This document shows positions 16,597 through 25,009 of a stretch of DNA of 64,000 bases, piece by piece. The notes under the pieces are model-generated. The model had not been told where the DNA came from, did no database searches, and worked only from the letters and a program-made list of their open reading frames with translations. The stretch is from the NCBI RefSeq assembly GCF_006874705.1, contig NZ_CP035382.1:4402001-4466000 (forward strand), given 5' to 3'. The DNA is from Leclercia adecarboxylata (GTDB lineage: Bacteria > Pseudomonadota > Gammaproteobacteria > Enterobacterales > Enterobacteriaceae). Position numbers and translations under genes: made by a program. The stretch's first letter is position 1. Each line of letters starts with the position of its first letter.

Positions 16597-16675
16597 CCGC
16601 AGCACGCAGTCACCGCTGGCGCGTCAGGCCTGCGACATCGCCCTTGCAGCCCATCAGGAGCGCTACGGTAACTAA
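16583..16675 (+). CDS. Very small phage protein
   Basis: 30 aa, starting MRLINRSTQSPLARQACDIA. It is preceded by AAGGAG at good spacing and overlaps the previous gene by 14 bp. The strong ribosome site is the only support, and no family is recognised. Confidence 0.4.
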   Translation: MRLINRSTQSPLARQACDIALAAHQERYGN

Positions 16676-16687
16676 GGGCGCAGCAAG

Positions 16688-16822
16688 ATGAGGGAGACGT
16701 ACACGGTGCGGGTGGAAGGCGTGAAGGTCTGGGTGGAGGTGGTGAACCGCAAGGCGAGCTACGTGGCCACAGCGATGACCGGCATGCGCCGCCTGCGATC
16801 CTTACCAGGCCAAGCCGCCTGA
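16688..16822 (+). CDS. Very small basic phage protein
   Basis: 44 aa. It has a beta-strand start (ETYTVRVEGVKVWVEVVNRK) and a basic end. A weak GGGCGCAGCAAG leader precedes it. It lies 12 bp after the 30-aa gene and 64 bp before the excisionase, and no family is recognised. Confidence 0.4.
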   Translation: MRETYTVRVEGVKVWVEVVNRKASYVATAMTGMRRLRSLPGQAA

Positions 16823-16886
16823 TATTGAAATATCACAAACACTTTACCGGCATCTTTATACTGATGCCGGTTACCTGAGGTGAAAG

Positions 16887-17099
16887 ATGGCACAGGTGAT
16901 TTTTAACGAAGAGTGGGTTGTTGCGGAGAGGCTGGCTGCAAAGACTGGTCTGGATATCCGCCAGATTGAAAAATATCGTCAGGGTTGCTGGATTGAGGGG
17001 ATACATTTTAAACGACATTCACCCACAGGCATCCAGACATCGCGCGGTATAACCTGGTACAACTATCCAAAGATTAATCAGCTGATACAGGACGCATAA
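16887..17099 (+). CDS. xis: Excisionase (XisR/DUF1233-like)
   Basis: 70 aa. Small DNA-bending proteins of this kind steer the integrase toward excision. The N-terminal [20 protein letters not shown] is a winged-helix/MerR-like HTH, and the C-terminus has [17 protein letters not shown], typical of excisionases of Rac-type elements. Its stop is directly followed by the integrase ATG, so the two are translated together. A GAGGTGAAAG ribosome site precedes it. Confidence 0.85.
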   Translation: MAQVIFNEEWVVAERLAAKTGLDIRQIEKYRQGCWIEGIHFKRHSPTGIQTSRGITWYNYPKINQLIQDA

Positions 17100-18353
17100 A
17101 TGGCAGATTTACCACCGGGTGTGGAGCTTCGCGGTCAAAGCATTCGCATCTGGTTCATGTATAAAGGTAAGCGCTGCCGGGAACTGCTCAGGGGGTGGAT
17201 CCCCACCCTTTCAAATATTAAGAAAGCAGGCCAGTTACGAACGGTCATCGTCAGTGAGATTTCGCTGGGAGAGTTTGATTACCGCACCCGTTTTCCCGAA
17301 TCAAAGCTGGCAGATACTACCTCCGGCACCGTGCAGATCCGTTCATTCGGTGAACTCGTGGATACCTGGTTAACTAACCGTAAAATCGAACTAAGCGCCA
17401 ATACCTTGCGCAAAACAGCATCGCAGCTTAAAACCATCGTGGCCGTGGTTGGCGCTGATACTCTTATTCGCGAGATAAAGCACAACGACGTACTGCGCTA
17501 CCGAACGGAGTTGCTTGAGGGCCAGACAATGTATGCCGTACATGTTCGCTCCAATAAGATCGGCCGCAGTGTAAGAACTGTCGATAATTATATCTCACTG
17601 CTCTGTTCTCTTTTGAGATTTGCCCACAGGTCAGGATTTACCACAGAAAAGGCATATTCGGGCATCAAGAAACTCCAGAAGAGCAGACCTAAACCTGACC
17701 CACTGACCCGGGCCGAGTTCAATCAGCTTATAGCAGCCAACCATGGGCAAAAAGGAAATATGTGGCAGTTCGCTATCTACTCCGGGTTGAGGCATGGAGA
17801 ACTGGCCGCGCTTGCCTGGGAGGATGTCGATCTGGCAAATGGCACCGTGCATGTCCGGCGCAACCTGAATGCACTGGGGATGTTCGTCCCTCCCAAGACA
17901 GATGCAGGGTTCCGGACAGTGACTTTGCTTACGCCGGCAATCGAAGCTCTTAAGGCGCAGAGTGAGCTGACTGCGCTCTTTCCCAAAACGGAGATTACCT
18001 ATCACCACCGCGAATACGGGTTGACCGAACAACAGAAGGTACATTTTGTTTTCATGCCCAGAGTAAGGAAAGGTGCGCAGAAACCATACTACTCTCTGAG
18101 CAGTATTGGCGCTCGATGGGACTCTGCTGTAAAACGTGCTGGTATTCGCCGTCGCAATCCGTACCATACACGGCACACTTTCGCATGCTGGTTGTTATCG
18201 GCAGGCGCTAACCCGGCTTTTATTGCTAATCAGATGGGGCACGAAAATGCGCAGATGGTTTATGAAGTCTACGGTGCGTGGATTGAAGAATTGAATGGCG
18301 AGCAAATTGACATGTTAAACAATAAGTTAGCTCAGCCAACCGAGAAAAATTAG
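17100..18353 (+). CDS. int: Tyrosine-recombinase integrase (IntR-like)
   Basis: 417 aa. It has an N-terminal arm-binding domain of the DUF3596 kind (PPGVELRGQSIRIWFMYKGK), a SAM-like core-binding domain (about 100-190) and a C-terminal catalytic domain. Catalytic residues visible in order are Arg in YSGLRHGELAALAW, the HTRHTF box (His-x-x-Arg), His in GHENAQM and the nucleophile Tyr in YEVYGAW. As in the Rac prophage of E. coli, it lies beside ttcA, which supports ttcA as the attachment gene. The catalytic set is intact. Confidence 0.93.
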   Translation: MADLPPGVELRGQSIRIWFMYKGKRCRELLRGWIPTLSNIKKAGQLRTVIVSEISLGEFDYRTRFPESKLADTTSGTVQIRSFGELVDTWLTNRKIELSANTLRKTASQLKTIVAVVGADTLIREIKHNDVLRYRTELLEGQTMYAVHVRSNKIGRSVRTVDNYISLLCSLLRFAHRSGFTTEKAYSGIKKLQKSRPKPDPLTRAEFNQLIAANHGQKGNMWQFAIYSGLRHGELAALAWEDVDLANGTVHVRRNLNALGMFVPPKTDAGFRTVTLLTPAIEALKAQSELTALFPKTEITYHHREYGLTEQQKVHFVFMPRVRKGAQKPYYSLSSIGARWDSAVKRAGIRRRNPYHTRHTFACWLLSAGANPAFIANQMGHENAQMVYEVYGAWIEELNGEQIDMLNNKLAQPTEKN

Positions 18354-18376
18354 TATTAAGCCACTATTTTTAATTA

Positions 18377-19171
18377 CTATTTTTCGAACTCGAAATAGTC
18401 ATTAAGCTTTGAAAACAATGTTATCTCGTCAATAGGACTACCATTTTTCCTATCATGAAACAAATGCTCAAAATATATTTTTGCCTGTTCTTTTTTCAAA
18501 GCCTTGCCATTGCGCCCACTACTATCAACTGGGCAAAAATGTAGGTTAACGCCCAGGTTATAAATATCTAACACTTCGCCAGCAGTTGTTTTAGCATCGG
18601 ATAAGAAACTATTTCCAATGCAAAAACTATCAGGTTTTATGACTGTCTCGCCATACATTAACTCGCATTGATCAACGATATTTTCATTAACTGCGTACGA
18701 CATCCAAGATTTATTTTGAATGTATTTTTTCCAGCTTTCAAAATTAGATTTGATGTTTTCTTTTTTGAAGTATAATAACAAACAAGCTGAGCGCTGATCA
18801 TTTAGATAGCGTGACGTTAACTGTAGCAACCCTTCAAAGATCTTTTGATTATTATATCCAATCTTTGCTTCAATTAGCCATTTGAACTTGTCTTTTTCGA
18901 CAAAAATGTCTACATGACCTCTAGACGACGGTTCGCTTTTCGTGTGGAAACCAGATTTTTCTAACAATAAAGATATAGTAGTACTAATCTGCTCTTCAGA
19001 TTGATTATAGTATTTATCAGCATTCGACTCTAGAGCTCTTACAGCCTTACGCAGTTCAACAAAAACACTTCGGCTAAATTCATCAAATTTTTGAGGATCA
19101 ATCAAATCAAGAAATTCATCCAATTGGCCAGAAGCCAACATTGCATCAAACACTTCATCCTTCAGATCCAT
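18377..19171 (-). CDS. PD-(D/E)XK nuclease-like protein, third gene of a prophage cargo operon
   Basis: 264 aa. Residues about 60-115 show a restriction-endonuclease-like core: a helix (EEQISTTISLLLEKSGFHT), then Glu80 in EPSSRGHVDIFV, then the strand WLIEAKIGY. Asp88 and the Glu-Ala-Lys of IEAK would be the metal-binding D...ExK set. The rest is unlike anything I recognise; a C-terminal CPVDSSGRNGK stretch might be a loop near the active site. It starts right after the stop of the 140-aa gene. Base composition is much more AT-rich than that of the phage genes. A role in cutting foreign nucleic acid is inferred from the fold and the location. Confidence 0.75.
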   Translation of the reverse strand: MDLKDEVFDAMLASGQLDEFLDLIDPQKFDEFSRSVFVELRKAVRALESNADKYYNQSEEQISTTISLLLEKSGFHTKSEPSSRGHVDIFVEKDKFKWLIEAKIGYNNQKIFEGLLQLTSRYLNDQRSACLLLYFKKENIKSNFESWKKYIQNKSWMSYAVNENIVDQCELMYGETVIKPDSFCIGNSFLSDAKTTAGEVLDIYNLGVNLHFCPVDSSGRNGKALKKEQAKIYFEHLFHDRKNGSPIDEITLFSKLNDYFEFEK

Positions 19172-19594
19172 TTAATCTATTTCCCAGTCTTCATCATCTG
19201 AGTATGTACTCAAACTAGTTGTGAAATAGAAAAATAGCCGTTCCTTTAAAACAGGGCATATGACATACCCATCTTTTGATAAACATTCTTGTCTATGATA
19301 CAAATAATACTTAAATTCACTCTTAGTCAATTCAATCTCTTGGTTTCCTTCAAGAATATATGAATAACGTGGCTCAAATATCTTTAACGTTTCGCCACAA
19401 AAATAAATGGCGATATTCATGCACTCAGTATTATTAGATTTAGTTATAGACTTAATTTTTGTGAGCGGAAAATATTTTATCTTAGGATTTTTTTCAATAT
19501 AAGTGATAAGGCGGAACATTTCCTCCTTGAGTTCTAACTGAAGAACAGGATCATTCTGTATTCTTATCTTCACCTGTTCTAAGTGCCCCATCAC
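19172..19594 (-). CDS. Unrecognised protein, second gene of the cargo operon
   Basis: 140 aa from 19594 (an in-frame second Met follows at once). It is rich in Lys, Glu, Tyr and Ile. The pattern is an N-terminal helical part (LEQVKIRIQNDPVLQLELKE), then alternating strands (CMNIAIYFCGETLKIF), then an acidic tail SDDEDWEID. No signal peptide or membrane helix. Its start overlaps the stop of the first gene (ATGA) and its stop abuts the third, so all three are probably made in fixed ratio. Function unknown; a partner or regulator of the nuclease is possible. Confidence 0.65.
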   Translation of the reverse strand: MMGHLEQVKIRIQNDPVLQLELKEEMFRLITYIEKNPKIKYFPLTKIKSITKSNNTECMNIAIYFCGETLKIFEPRYSYILEGNQEIELTKSEFKYYLYHRQECLSKDGYVICPVLKERLFFYFTTSLSTYSDDEDWEID

Positions 19595-20667
19595 CCAGCG
19601 CCTTGTTCAACCATAGAAATCAATGAAATAGAATGTGGCAATCCTTTTGGATTGTCGATTATAAACCTTCTGCAGAAAGTATAATTAAAGTTTGCCATAG
19701 ATTCCAGACTTACCTGCGTTTTGATTTTTAACTTAAGCTTAGCGACTGTCTGTTCCCATCGAACAGTAACAGCTACACATTCAACCTCTTCCTTTTCTGC
19801 TCCAGCCAAGTGATACTCCTGATCACGTAAACACACGTCCACCTCTTTCCGACAGGTACGAGGAATGGAAATGCCGTTATCGTGGCTATAAAACACACAA
19901 TCAACCACTCGACCGATGGAAGAATCGTCATAAATCGATGTAATTGCATTATTTAAGTTTACAGGATTTGTATCTTTAAGTTTAATCCCATTAGCAGATA
20001 TGATTTTCACAAAAACATCCTGTAATTTTTCCATTTCATGCTCGATGTCTCTTTTTCCGACATCAGTTGAAATTCGGAATTCAATCCTTTTATAGTCATG
20101 AGGTACAAATACAGTGTCTATAAATTGCTTTTTTATCTCTTTTTTATAGGATAACTGCCGAAGAATACCATCAACCTTCTTAAGCTCCTCCACTCGCTCA
20201 ATTATTTTACGCGGAGTAGAAAAATAAAACATAAGCCCACTTTTCTTATTTTCAATACTGGTTAGCACCGGTAATGAAGCCATAGTCAATTTTTTTTGTT
20301 CAACAAATAGAGGGAAAGACTCAGAATAAGGTTTGCCATCGAATTTAAAATTGATGGCATTTTTTAACAAAGCTTGGTGTTCAGCATCCGTTATTGTAAA
20401 TAATTCACAATAATGTTTTCCTAAATACATTAAAGCCTTAGTAATTCTAACCAGATTAGAATAAGTGGCTTTTTCTGGTGCTTTTCGCTTTCCAGAAAAT
20501 TGTTCTAAAATATTGGACTGAGTATCCTTCCACCCTAAACCAGTATCGAAACCGTATTGTTTTAAGTAGTAACGTGAATAATTGGTATCCGAAATGGCGC
20601 CAATAACTTCCAATAACTTTTCAACAGGCAGTAAGTCACTCATACTCTGATTTTCAACTTGAGACAT
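19591..20667 (-). CDS. Unrecognised protein, first gene of the cargo operon
   Basis: 358 aa from MSQVENQSMSDLLPVEKLL. The start at 20667 is chosen because it has GGAG at good spacing and lies about 16 nt behind the predicted transcription start; the longer frame to 20718 would begin inside the promoter. The N-terminal half is helical (YSNLVRITKALMYLGKHYCE) and the C-terminal half mixes strands and helices (RIEFRISTDVGKRDIEHEME, ECVAVTVRWEQTVAKLKLKI). I see no Walker, nuclease or HTH motif. It is the promoter-proximal gene of a three-gene unit with the PD-(D/E)XK protein. Confidence 0.68.
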   Translation of the reverse strand: MSQVENQSMSDLLPVEKLLEVIGAISDTNYSRYYLKQYGFDTGLGWKDTQSNILEQFSGKRKAPEKATYSNLVRITKALMYLGKHYCELFTITDAEHQALLKNAINFKFDGKPYSESFPLFVEQKKLTMASLPVLTSIENKKSGLMFYFSTPRKIIERVEELKKVDGILRQLSYKKEIKKQFIDTVFVPHDYKRIEFRISTDVGKRDIEHEMEKLQDVFVKIISANGIKLKDTNPVNLNNAITSIYDDSSIGRVVDCVFYSHDNGISIPRTCRKEVDVCLRDQEYHLAGAEKEEVECVAVTVRWEQTVAKLKLKIKTQVSLESMANFNYTFCRRFIIDNPKGLPHSISLISMVEQGAG

Positions 20668-20689
20668 AATCAGCTCCAATTTTTTTCTC

Positions 20690-20718
20690 ATTAAAATAGC
20701 GAGCCGAAAAAATGTCAA
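20690..20718 (-). promoter_or_regulatory. Strong sigma-70 promoter of the cargo operon
   Basis: On the minus strand: consensus -35 TTGACA (20713-20718), 17-bp spacer, -10 TTTAAT (20690-20695). Transcription would start near 20683 and leave a leader of about 16 nt before the ATG at 20667. The promoter is independent of phage regulators, so the genes are probably expressed in the lysogen. Confidence 0.82.
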
Positions 20719-20945
20719 TTGAATTCTTTGTTGTGAAACCTTTTTTTGAAAATTCTTTACAATTTAACAAATTAATGAAATCAATTATTAAACCGCAACC
20801 CAAGAATGAAATGTAAGGATTGTATATTCGTACAGTAAATGCGTAGTGTTTCTTACGTTTTCAGTCTCATTGGAAGGTTGCAACAAAAACCATAACCGTA
20901 AATCACTGCCACAGAATTGAGTAGAAGCGGAAATTTTCTGGAAAT
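20719..20945. other. AT-rich intergenic DNA upstream of the cargo operon
   Basis: No gene is seen. The stretch is AT-rich with oligo-A/T tracts directly upstream of the promoter, which may act as an UP element. It ends where the decayed integrase fragment begins. Confidence 0.5.
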
Positions 20946-21111
20946 CGTCGCCGTAATCCGTACCATACGCAACATGCTTTTGCATGCTAACTGTCATCAG
21001 TTAGTACGGCTCCGTCTTTTTAACGAACCAGATGGGAAAGTAAACACGCAATACATTGATGAAGACTCTGATGCGTAGATGAAGAATTGATTAGCGGACA
21101 GGGGATGACGT
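20946..21111 (+). pseudogene. Decayed 3' fragment of a second tyrosine integrase
   Basis: The DNA here matches the catalytic end of the integrase at 18145-18330. CGCCGTAATCCGTACCATAC corresponds to RRNPYHT; next come TTTGCATGCTAA (FAC plus stop), AACCAGATGGGAAAG (NQMG) and GAAGACTCTGATGCGTAGATGAAGAATTG (the EVYGAWIEEL part), with stops and small deletions. Only the last fifth of the gene remains. It lies beside the attachment site, so it is a relic of an earlier insertion or a duplicated end. Confidence 0.8.
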
Positions 21112-21143
21112 TGTATGACAAACTGTCACTCTGAAAAAAACTT

Positions 21144-21164
21144 TGCCCCTTTTATGCCCCTTTT
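21144..21164 (+). repeat. Tandem TGCCCCTTTT repeat, possible integrase arm sites
   Basis: Two copies of TGCCCCTTTT begin at 21144 and 21155, 11 bp apart (one helical turn), about 45 bp from the presumed attachment core in ttcA. Arm-type integrase sites are often short direct repeats at this spacing. The function is inferred from position only. Confidence 0.45.
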
Positions 21165-21184
21165 GGTTCCACAGGTAGCAATAA

Positions 21185-22120
21185 ATGCAACAAAATCAAG
21201 AAGTTACTAAGAAAGAACAATACAACCTCAACAAACTGCAAAAGCGTCTGCGCCGCAACGTCGGTGAAGCCATTGCAGATTACAACATGATTGAAGAAGG
21301 CGACCGCATTATGGTCTGCCTGTCTGGCGGCAAAGACAGCTATACCTTGCTGGAAATCCTGCGCAATCTTCAGCAAAGCGCGCCGGTCAATTTTTCGTTA
21401 GTGGCCGTCAACCTGGATCAGAAGCAGCCGGGCTTCCCGGAGCATATCCTGCCGGAATACCTGGAGCAGCTGGGCGTTGAGTACAAAATTGTCGAAGAGA
21501 ACACCTACGGCATCGTTAAAGAGAAGATCCCGGAAGGGAAAACCACCTGCTCGCTCTGCTCGCGTCTGCGTCGCGGCATTCTGTATCGTACGGCCACCGA
21601 GCTCGGCGCAACCAAGATTGCCCTCGGCCACCACCGCGATGATATTTTACAGACGCTGTTTCTGAACATGTTCTACGGCGGCAAAATGAAAGGCATGCCA
21701 CCGAAGCTGATGAGCGACGACGGGAAGCACATTGTGATCCGTCCCCTTGCCTACTGCCGCGAAAAGGACATCGAGCGTTTTTCCGAGGCCAAAGCCTTCC
21801 CGATCATTCCGTGCAATCTGTGCGGCTCCCAGCCGAACCTGCAGCGTCAGGTGATTGGCGATATGCTGCGCGACTGGGACAAACGCTACCCGGGCCGCAT
21901 CGAGACCATGTTCAGCGCGATGCAGAACGTGGTGCCTTCGCACCTGAGCGATATCAACCTGTTTGATTTCAAAGGGATTAAGCACGGTTCAGAAGTGGTG
22001 AACGGCGGCGATCTGGCATTCGATCGCGAAGAGATCCCGATGCAGCCCGCGGGCTGGCAGCCGGAAGAGGATGACACTCAGCTGGATGAGATGCGTCTGA
22101 ACGTTATTGAAGTGAAGTAA
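21185..22120 (+). CDS. ttcA: tRNA 2-thiocytidine(32) synthetase TtcA
   Basis: 311 aa. TtcA uses ATP, an iron-sulfur cluster and persulfide sulfur to make 2-thiocytidine at position 32 of certain tRNAs. The PP-loop SGGKDS is at residues 47-52; CSLC (122-125) and CNLC (210-213) provide the cluster cysteines. The protein is close to E. coli TtcA throughout. The start region abuts prophage DNA and the reading frame is intact, so the insertion restored the N-terminus. The native promoter is probably displaced. Confidence 0.97.
   Translation: MQQNQEVTKKEQYNLNKLQKRLRRNVGEAIADYNMIEEGDRIMVCLSGGKDSYTLLEILRNLQQSAPVNFSLVAVNLDQKQPGFPEHILPEYLEQLGVEYKIVEENTYGIVKEKIPEGKTTCSLCSRLRRGILYRTATELGATKIALGHHRDDILQTLFLNMFYGGKMKGMPPKLMSDDGKHIVIRPLAYCREKDIERFSEAKAFPIIPCNLCGSQPNLQRQVIGDMLRDWDKRYPGRIETMFSAMQNVVPSHLSDINLFDFKGIKHGSEVVNGGDLAFDREEIPMQPAGWQPEEDDTQLDEMRLNVIEVK
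21209..21234. other. Presumed prophage attachment core inside ttcA
   Basis: AAGAAAGAACAATACAACCT and the next 6 bp lie in codons 9-17 of ttcA. From memory, the Rac prophage of E. coli recombines within the same 26-bp stretch at the 5' end of ttcA. If so, the first codons and upstream region of ttcA are supplied by phage DNA, and a second copy of the core should lie left of this window. Confidence 0.6.
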
Positions 22121-22126
22121 TCTTTA

Positions 22127-22154
22127 AGCGTCTCAGCGCTACCGCTGAGACGCT
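22127..22154. terminator. Hairpin between convergent ttcA and dbpA
   Basis: A perfect 12-bp inverted repeat, AGCGTCTCAGCG and CGCTGAGACGCT, with a 4-nt loop. It lies 7 bp after the ttcA stop and 12 bp from the dbpA stop, so it can end both transcripts. T-runs are short on both sides. Confidence 0.75.
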
Positions 22155-22165
22155 CTTCCGCCCGC

Positions 22166-23539
22166 TTATTTCAGCAGACGAACCTTGCAGTTTTTGCCTT
22201 TGATCTTGCCGTTTTGCAGCTGTTTCCACGCTTTTTGCGCCACCGACTGACGTACCGCCACGTACACATGTGCCGGGTGCACCGCGATTTTGCCAATATC
22301 AGCGCCGTCGAGGCCAATATCACCGGTCAGCGCGCCCAACACATCACCTGGACGCATTTTGGCTTTTTTCCCGCCGTCGATACAGAGCGTCGCCATTTCG
22401 GCGGCCAGCGGCACAATACCGACGTTTGCCGGAGCATCGACCCAGTTCAGCTTGATTTGCAGCATTTCTGCCAGGATGTTAGCCCGCTGCGCCTCTTCCG
22501 GGGCACAGAAGCTGATCGCCAGACCGCTATTACCCGCACGGGCAGTACGGCCGATGCGGTGTACGTGCACTTCCGGGTCCCAGGCCAGCTCGTAGTTCAC
22601 TACCAGCTCCAGAGATTTGATGTCCAGACCGCGGGCGGCTACGTCTGTCGCTACCAGCACGCGGGCGCTGCCGTTGGCAAAACGCACCAGGGTCTGATCG
22701 CGGTCGCGCTGCTCAAGGTCGCCATGCAGCGACAGCGCGCTCTGTCCGGCCTCGGTCAGGGCATCACACACCGCCTGACAATCTTTTTTGGTATTACAGA
22801 ACACCACGCAGGAGGCGGGCTGATGCACGCTGAGCAGCTTTTGCAGCAGCGGGATTTTTCCCCGCTGGGTGGTATCGAAGAACTGCTGTTCAATCGCCGG
22901 GAGGGCGTCGACGGTATCAATTTCGATGGCGATCGGGTTTTGCTGTACGCGCCCGCTGATGGCGGCAATCGCCTCGGGCCAGGTGGCCGAAAAGAGCATG
23001 GTCTGGCGCGACGGCGGGGCAAAACGCGTCACCTCGTCGATGGCTTCGCTAAAGCCCATATCCAGCATCCGGTCGGCTTCGTCCAGCACCAGGGTCTGGA
23101 GCGCGTCGAGGGAGACCGTACCTTTCTGCAAATGATCAAGCAAACGCCCCGGCGTGGCGACGATGATGTGCGGCGCATGCTGTAAAGAATCGCGCTGGGC
23201 GCCAAACGGCTGGCCACCGCAGAGGGTTAAAATTTTGGTGTTTGGCAGAAAACGCGCCAGGCGACGTAACTCTGCCGCCACTTGATCCGCCAGCTCGCGC
23301 GTCGGACAAAGTACCAGCGACTGCGTCTTATAAAGGCTGGCATCAATATGCTGTAACAGCCCAAGACCAAATGTCGCCGTTTTGCCACTGCCGGTTTTCG
23401 CCTGTACGCGGACATCGCGTCCTTCCAGGATCGCTGGCAGCGCGGCAGCTTGTACAGGGGTCATCGTCAGGTAACCCAACTCGTTAAGATTATCGAGTTG
23501 GGCGGCAGGCAGTACGTTCAGCGTTGAAAAAGCAGTCAC
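22166..23539 (-). CDS. dbpA: ATP-dependent RNA helicase DbpA
   Basis: 457 aa, the length of E. coli DbpA. This DEAD-box helicase acts in 50S ribosome assembly and is stimulated by hairpin 92 of 23S rRNA. Motifs seen: Q motif (NELGYLTMTPVQ), AKTGSGKT (Walker A), PTRELA, DEAD, SAT, and the HRIGRTARAG box. The C-terminal RNA-binding domain follows (about 385-457, ending KIKGKNCKVRLLK). I start at the GTG at 23539 to give MTAFSTLNVLP, as in E. coli; the longer open frame to 23629 has no support. Confidence 0.97.
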   Translation of the reverse strand: MTAFSTLNVLPAAQLDNLNELGYLTMTPVQAAALPAILEGRDVRVQAKTGSGKTATFGLGLLQHIDASLYKTQSLVLCPTRELADQVAAELRRLARFLPNTKILTLCGGQPFGAQRDSLQHAPHIIVATPGRLLDHLQKGTVSLDALQTLVLDEADRMLDMGFSEAIDEVTRFAPPSRQTMLFSATWPEAIAAISGRVQQNPIAIEIDTVDALPAIEQQFFDTTQRGKIPLLQKLLSVHQPASCVVFCNTKKDCQAVCDALTEAGQSALSLHGDLEQRDRDQTLVRFANGSARVLVATDVAARGLDIKSLELVVNYELAWDPEVHVHRIGRTARAGNSGLAISFCAPEEAQRANILAEMLQIKLNWVDAPANVGIVPLAAEMATLCIDGGKKAKMRPGDVLGALTGDIGLDGADIGKIAVHPAHVYVAVRQSVAQKAWKQLQNGKIKGKNCKVRLLK

Positions 23540-23567
23540 AGTTATTCTCGCGGTAAAAAACTCACAG

Positions 23568-23750
23568 TCAGCAGGCGCGTATCCTCGCAGATCTCCGCCT
23601 TTGATGCGACATTTTAATCGGGACTTCATCCGGTGGCGGATCCGGCATCGGCTGCGGGCGTGGGATCGGTTCAGGAACGGGCACTGGATCGACGGGTATC
23701 GGATCCGATTGCCGGGTTTGTTGCAGCAGCAGTGTCAAGAGCATAGCCAT
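23568..23750 (-). CDS. Small proline-rich protein
   Basis: 60 aa. A short hydrophobic start (MAMLLTLLLQQ) is followed by a Pro-rich run with alternating acidic residues (PVDPVPVPEPIPRPQPMPDP) and a basic tail. A very good ribosome site, GGAGGG with 5-nt spacing, argues that it is translated. It lies between fnrS and dbpA on the same strand. I do not recognise a family. It could be membrane-attached by the N-terminus with a Pro-rich tail in solution. Confidence 0.5.
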   Translation of the reverse strand: MAMLLTLLLQQTRQSDPIPVDPVPVPEPIPRPQPMPDPPPDEVPIKMSHQRRRSARIRAC

Positions 23751-23808
23751 ATTACCCTCCAGAAGAACGGATTGTCTCTTTTAGGGTAGTCGCTGCGGGG
23801 TTGCAGGC

Positions 23809-23930
23809 AAAAAAAAGCCGACTTATTTAAGTCGGCGTCGTACGAATCAATTTTGCTATGCAGTAATTCAAAAAAGGAAGTAAGACAATATGGAGCGCAA
23901 CGCCCATCGCTTGACGTTGCATTCACCTGC
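23809..23930 (-). ncRNA. fnrS: FnrS anaerobic small RNA
   Basis: About 122 nt, starting GCAGGTGAATGCAACGTCAA and ending in a GCCGACTTA/TAAGTCGGC hairpin plus an eight-T run. Both ends and most of the middle match E. coli FnrS, which also lies between zntB and dbpA. FnrS is made without oxygen and, with Hfq, base-pairs with mRNAs of aerobic enzymes such as sodB, maeA and gpmA. The 5' end and the internal loop carry the known pairing regions. This is the usual chromosomal location. Confidence 0.95.
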
Positions 23931-23937
23931 GGGAGAG

Positions 23938-23979
23938 ATAGTGCACCTTATGGGTAAAGGGTTTATTGACCTCGCTCAA
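23938..23979 (-). promoter_or_regulatory. FNR-dependent promoter of fnrS
   Basis: TTGAGCGAGGTCAA (minus strand, 23966-23979) has both FNR half-sites TTGA-N6-TCAA. Its centre is about 42 bp upstream of the RNA start at 23930, the class II position. A -10 CACTAT fits at 23938-23943. Expression would rise under anaerobic conditions. Confidence 0.88.
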
Positions 23980-24025
23980 TTAAAATAGCGTTTCAGGCGC
24001 ATCTGAACGCCAGAATAGTGTAAAT

Positions 24026-25009
24026 TTACAACCATTTACTGCGATGTAACCACCACGCAACACCACCAATTAAAACGACTAACATGATGCAAAACAGTGA
24101 AAAGCCGAAGCGGAACTCCCCGCCGGGGATCCCTCCGAGGTTGACGCCAAATAGCCCGGTTAAGAAGGTGCTGGGCAGAAAGACCATCGCCATCAGCGAC
24201 ATAGTGTAGGTTCTGCGGGAGAGCGACTCCTGCATGACCTGCGCGATTTCGTCTGTCAGTATCGCCGTACGGGCAATACAGGCGTCGATTTCATCGAGGC
24301 CGCGTCCGAGGCGGTCGGCAATATCCTGCATTCTGCGACGCTGATCGTCATTCATCCAGGGGAGTCGTTCACTTGCCAGCCGGGCATAAACATCGCGCTG
24401 CGGGGCCATGTAGCGGCGCATCACGATCAGCTGTTTACGCAGCAGCGCCAGAAATCCGCGAGGCGGAATAACCTGATCGATCAGATTATCTTCCAGATCG
24501 ATGATCTTATCGTGCAGCTCTTCGATAAACTCGCTGGCATGATCGGTGAGCGCGTCGCAGACATCCACCAGCCAGCTCCCGCAATCCTCCGGGCCGGTGC
24601 CCTCTTTTAAATCCCCGACGACATCGTCCAGCGCCAGCACTTTTCGCTGCCGGGTCGAGACAATCAGTCGCTCATCCATATAAAGGCGCATCGCCACCAG
24701 CTGATCCGGCCGCTCATCGGTGCTGCCATTAATACAGCGCAGGGTAATGAGTGTCCCCTCGCCCATACGGGTCACGCGCGGGCGCAGGCTTTCCCCCGCC
24801 AGCGCGTCGCGCACGTTGTTGGGCAATAACGGGGTTGAAGCCAGCCAGTGAGCGCTCTCCGGCTGGGTATAGTTCAGGTGCAGCCAGCAGGGATGTTGCC
24901 GATCGATAATATCGTTATCGGTGAGCGGTCTCGCCCCACCTTTCCCATCGAGTAACCACGCAAAAACTGCGTCAGGAACGTTAACTTCCGATCCTTTTAA
25001 GCCTTCCAC
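24026..25009 (-). CDS. zntB: Zinc transporter ZntB
   Basis: 327 aa, as in E. coli. ZntB is a CorA-family pentameric inner-membrane channel that moves zinc. The long cytoplasmic part (1-265) contains conserved [14 protein letters not shown] and [20 protein letters not shown]. Two membrane helices lie at the C-terminus: about 270-290, ending in the GVN signature ([12 protein letters not shown]), and about 300-320. The short basic end HRSKWL faces the cytoplasm. Near identity to the E. coli protein over most of the length makes the name safe. Confidence 0.97.
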   Translation of the reverse strand: MEGLKGSEVNVPDAVFAWLLDGKGGARPLTDNDIIDRQHPCWLHLNYTQPESAHWLASTPLLPNNVRDALAGESLRPRVTRMGEGTLITLRCINGSTDERPDQLVAMRLYMDERLIVSTRQRKVLALDDVVGDLKEGTGPEDCGSWLVDVCDALTDHASEFIEELHDKIIDLEDNLIDQVIPPRGFLALLRKQLIVMRRYMAPQRDVYARLASERLPWMNDDQRRRMQDIADRLGRGLDEIDACIARTAILTDEIAQVMQESLSRRTYTMSLMAMVFLPSTFLTGLFGVNLGGIPGGEFRFGFSLFCIMLVVLIGGVAWWLHRSKWL

